Below, piece after piece: positions 6,276 through 7,764 of a stretch of 7,764 bases of DNA. The notes under the pieces were generated by a model. It was not told where the DNA came from and did not search any database. It worked only from the letters and a program-made list of their open reading frames with translations. The translations under genes and the position numbers were made by a program. Position 1 is the first letter of the stretch. The number at the start of each line of letters is the position of its first letter. The stretch is from Actinomycetota bacterium (GTDB lineage: Bacteria; Actinomycetota; Actinomycetes; S36-B12; UBA5976): assembly GCA_947447095.1 (NCBI GenBank), contig CANFIL010000056.1:1-7764 (forward strand). Reading direction: 5' to 3'.

Positions 6276-6662
6276 ATGTCGCATTTAGGAATGATCACGA
6301 TCGTCGTCGATAACTATGACGAAGCCATTGAGTACTACACAACTGCACTTGGCTTCGACTTGATCGAAGATACAAAGATGTCTGCGACAAAACGATGGGT
6401 TGTCATCGCACCAGATAGAACAACAGGCGCTCAGTTACTCATCGCTGAAGCAACATCGGATGACCAGCGAGCAGCAATTGGAAATCAAACCGGTGGACGG
6501 GTTGGCTTCTTTTTGTACACAGATGACTTCGACCGCGACTATGCACGGATGCAACAACACAATGTTGCATTTACCGAAGAACCCCGTCACGAAGAATTTG
6601 GAAAAGTCATTGTGTTCGCCGACAAATACGGCAACAAGTGGGACTTCATCGAGCGACGATAA
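6276..6662 (+). CDS. VOC-family (glyoxalase/bleomycin-resistance fold) protein
   Basis: A 128-aa single protein with two beta-alpha-beta-beta-beta modules. The first runs from ITIVVDNYDEAIEYYTTALGFDL (7-29) to QLLIAEA (53-59). The second runs from GRVGFFLYTDDFDRDYARM (74-92) to FADKYGNKWDFIE (114-126). The KYGNKWD ending is common in glyoxalase-like VOC proteins. Candidate metal ligands are H3, E58 and E126. The position in the second module that is often His in relatives is Tyr here (Y81), so metal binding is uncertain. Such proteins isomerise, conjugate or simply bind small molecules, and the substrate cannot be predicted. The gene has its own -10 box and ends 11 bp from the convergent DUF5522-like gene. 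Confidence 0.88.
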   Translation: MSHLGMITIVVDNYDEAIEYYTTALGFDLIEDTKMSATKRWVVIAPDRTTGAQLLIAEATSDDQRAAIGNQTGGRVGFFLYTDDFDRDYARMQQHNVAFTEEPRHEEFGKVIVFADKYGNKWDFIERR

Positions 6663-6673
6663 TTTTCGGTGCG

Positions 6674-6928
6674 CTACTCGCGTTCGTAAGGACAGTGTCG
6701 GCAGCCATTGCCACAGCAATGCCCACGGTTAGCGTGAGCCAGCGCTGTGAATACCCACGCGCCAGTCGAAGGATCAAAATATCCAGTTCGATCCTCACTC
6801 ATTGCAATTTCATGTTGTTCAAGAATTTGCTCATAGTCACCCCGCGCCGGATCTAATCGATCTGTAGCAGGCACAGTGAGTTCGCGCGCAGCTAATTGCG
6901 TTATCCGTGATTTATCGCGAAACCCCAT
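6674..6928 (-). CDS. Small Cys-rich protein, DUF5522-like
   Basis: An 84-aa protein whose C-terminus carries GWVFT-like and Cys-cluster features seen in DUF5522: GAWVFTALAHANRGHCCGNGCRHCPYERE-type layout over residues 56-84, with C71, C72, C76 and C79 flanked by H70 and H78. Four clustered cysteines with neighbouring histidines suggest a metal site, probably zinc or iron-sulfur, but this is inference and the family has no known function. There is no signal peptide or membrane segment. The N-terminal half is charged and helical in character. The ATG at 6928 is preceded by a TAGTGT box 6 nt upstream and no Shine-Dalgarno, so it is predicted leaderless. It converges on the VOC gene with an 11-bp gap and diverges from the methyltransferase gene, sharing a compact promoter region. 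Confidence 0.8.
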   Translation of the reverse strand: MGFRDKSRITQLAARELTVPATDRLDPARGDYEQILEQHEIAMSEDRTGYFDPSTGAWVFTALAHANRGHCCGNGCRHCPYERE

Positions 6929-6934
6929 ACGCCG

Positions 6935-6940
6935 ACACTA
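6935..6940 (-). promoter_or_regulatory. -10 box (TAGTGT) of the DUF5522-like gene
   Basis: On the minus strand TAGTGT ends 6 nt before the ATG at 6928, predicting a leaderless transcript. ATGACG lies 17 nt further upstream and matches 4 of 6 positions of a TTGACA -35, inside the divergent gene's first codons. Confidence 0.5.
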
Positions 6941-6948
6941 ATGCCAGA

Positions 6949-6954
6949 TAACGT
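6949..6954 (+). promoter_or_regulatory. -10 box (TAACGT) of the DNA methyltransferase gene
   Basis: TAACGT ends 7 nt before the ATG at 6962. It supports that start over the in-frame ATG at 6941, which lies upstream of this box and has no TANNNT hexamer in the corresponding place. It sits 8 bp from the divergent -10 box. Confidence 0.5.
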
Positions 6955-6961
6955 AACCGTC

Positions 6962-7471
6962 ATGACAGAGTTCCTGAGTCACCAGATCAAAACTCCATGG
7001 CAGCCAATGTCCGTCATCATCGACGCGTCTGGCAAACCGACTGTTGTCGCTGCCGCATTTTCTTCGTTGCCTGATCTCATCGCAAAGGCCGGCGACGAAA
7101 TCGCCATTTCAAAGATTCGAAAAGACCCACAGCTGCTCGGCATCGTTGACGTCGTCAACAACTGGATTGATGGCGAAGTCAATGCGTTCGATTCGCTCAC
7201 AGTGCGCCAGCCAGGTGGCGAATTCATGCAGGAGTGCTGGAAAGCATTGCGAAAAGTCCGCGGTGGAACTGTTGTCAGTTACGCAGATCTCGCATTGAAA
7301 GCAGGTCGACCTCGCGCGATGCGCGCAGCTGGAACCGCCTGTTCTTCAAATTTGATTGCCCCGATTATTCCGTGCCATCGTGTGGTTCGAACCGGTGGAG
7401 ACTTAGGGAACTATGGTTTTGGCGTTCCGCTGAAGCGCACGTTGCTTGAACATGAAGGTATTACTTTCTAG
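6962..7471 (+). CDS. ogt: Methylated-DNA--[protein]-cysteine S-methyltransferase (O6-alkylguanine repair)
   Basis: A 169-aa suicide repair enzyme that transfers alkyl groups from O6-alkylguanine to its own cysteine. The C-terminal DNA-binding domain begins near residue 84 (PGGEFMQECWKALRKV). It contains GTVVSYADLA, then RAAG with the DNA-flipping arginine finger at R121. NLIAPIIPCHRVV follows, with acceptor C138 in the invariant PCHRV motif, and then GGDLGNYGFGVPLKRTLLEHEG. The N-terminal domain is divergent, as usual. The start is taken at 6962 because MTEFLSHQIKTPWQPMSVII has the usual short lead-in and a TANNNT box lies 7 nt upstream. The alternative ATG at 6941 would add seven residues. 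There is no Ada regulatory domain or methylation-responsive N-terminus, so it is likely constitutive. The symbol ogt is by family resemblance. Confidence 0.93.
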   Translation: MTEFLSHQIKTPWQPMSVIIDASGKPTVVAAAFSSLPDLIAKAGDEIAISKIRKDPQLLGIVDVVNNWIDGEVNAFDSLTVRQPGGEFMQECWKALRKVRGGTVVSYADLALKAGRPRAMRAAGTACSSNLIAPIIPCHRVVRTGGDLGNYGFGVPLKRTLLEHEGITF

Positions 7472-7480
7472 CAACAGACC

Positions 7481-7486
7481 TACACT
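7481..7486 (+). promoter_or_regulatory. -10 box (TACACT) of the membrane-protein gene
   Basis: TACACT ends 6 nt before the GTG at 7493, in the 21-bp gap after the methyltransferase stop. No Shine-Dalgarno is visible. The downstream gene is predicted leaderless. Confidence 0.5.
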
Positions 7487-7492
7487 TAACAC

Positions 7493-7764
7493 GTGACCCA
7501 ATACCTGATCGTGTTCGCAGTGGTTTTCATTGCAAACGTCGTGCCAGCATTCGCGCCACCGACATGGTCAATTTTGGTTTTTCTCACATTACATTACGAC
7601 TTGAATAATGCGCCTGCGATTGTGATTGGTGTGATTGCGGCATCAAGTGGCCGTTTTATTTTGGCAAGTGCATTTCGTCGCTACCGTGACAAGTTTCCGC
7701 AGTGGTATCTCGAGAACATGGAAAACGCTGCATCGCATCTGACAAAGTCCAACCGACATGTGAC
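7493..7764 (+). CDS. Unrecognised integral membrane protein, N-terminal part
   Basis: From a GTG at 7493 an open frame of 90 codons runs off the window end. It begins MTQYLIVFAVVFIANVVPAF, a hydrophobic segment (about 4-22), followed by APPTWSILVFLTLHYDLNNA and a second hydrophobic stretch, PAIVIGVIAASSGRFILASA (41-60). A basic cytoplasmic-looking stretch, FRRYRDKFPQWYLENMENAA, follows. The Pro-rich PAFAPPTW turn between the first two hydrophobic segments is distinctive and recalls small DedA/SNARE-associated-like or COG2426-like membrane proteins, but I cannot assign the family. The start is supported by codon phase, the hydrophobic N-terminus and the TACACT box 6 nt upstream. It is truncated by the window, so full length and partners are unknown. 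Confidence 0.7.
   Translation, partial: MTQYLIVFAVVFIANVVPAFAPPTWSILVFLTLHYDLNNAPAIVIGVIAASSGRFILASAFRRYRDKFPQWYLENMENAASHLTKSNRHV

Noticed and set aside
6655..6680. Bidirectional terminator between the convergent VOC and DUF5522-like genes
   Set aside because: The 11-bp gap and its flanks contain no GC-rich stem followed by a T-run in either direction.
6941..6961. Alternative methyltransferase start at 6941
   Set aside because: It lies before the best-placed -10 box and has neither a Shine-Dalgarno nor a TANNNT at the usual distance. It is possible but less likely than 6962.

Overview
The window carries a complete actinobacterial-type heat-shock operon on the minus strand and a run of small metabolic and housekeeping genes, mostly on the plus strand. 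The gene order dnaK-grpE-dnaJ-hspR, an HspR operator (HAIR) upstream of dnaK and TANNNT -10 boxes placed for leaderless transcription all point to Actinomycetota. By eye the base composition is only moderately GC-rich. That would fit a streamlined lineage, for example planktonic Nanopelagicales-like or Microbacteriaceae-like organisms, but no marker here fixes the taxon.

Minus strand, positions 3811 down to 1: dnaK (608 aa), grpE (GTGA overlap with dnaK), dnaJ (42-bp gap, own Shine-Dalgarno, no zinc finger), hspR (1-base overlap with dnaJ) and the first 39 codons of a short-chain dehydrogenase (ATGA overlap with hspR, cut by the window edge). DnaJ and GrpE drive the DnaK ATPase and nucleotide-exchange cycle. 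HspR is the repressor expected to shut the operon off at the HAIR site, with DnaK as its co-repressor in known systems.

The 197-bp dnaK/dehydrogenase intergenic region (3812-4008) is the richest regulatory part. Read toward dnaK it holds a perfect match to the SigR/SigH stress-sigma consensus (GGAAT-N18-GTT), an overlapping housekeeping-like -10 (TACAAT), a near-perfect HAIR operator, a strong two-part RNA hairpin in the predicted leader, and then a strong Shine-Dalgarno. Read the other way it holds the -10 box of the divergent gene.

Plus strand from 4009: a zinc-dependent alcohol dehydrogenase, a MalY/PatB-type PLP enzyme (C-S lyase/aminotransferase fold) and a VOC/glyoxalase-fold protein. 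A convergent small Cys-rich DUF5522-like protein follows on the minus strand. It is divergent from an O6-methylguanine-DNA methyltransferase, after which comes the start of an unrecognised membrane protein. These look like independent single-gene units. Each of the six has a TANNNT hexamer 6-7 nt before its start codon and no Shine-Dalgarno, so all are predicted leaderless, unlike the SD-led heat-shock operon.

I see no mobile element, CRISPR array, tRNA/rRNA gene or convincing intrinsic terminator. Nothing here is a clearly new multi-gene system. The points most worth a second look are the layered dnaK control region with its leader hairpin, the uniform leaderless architecture, the cysteine-free DnaJ, and the dehydrogenase tied to hspR.
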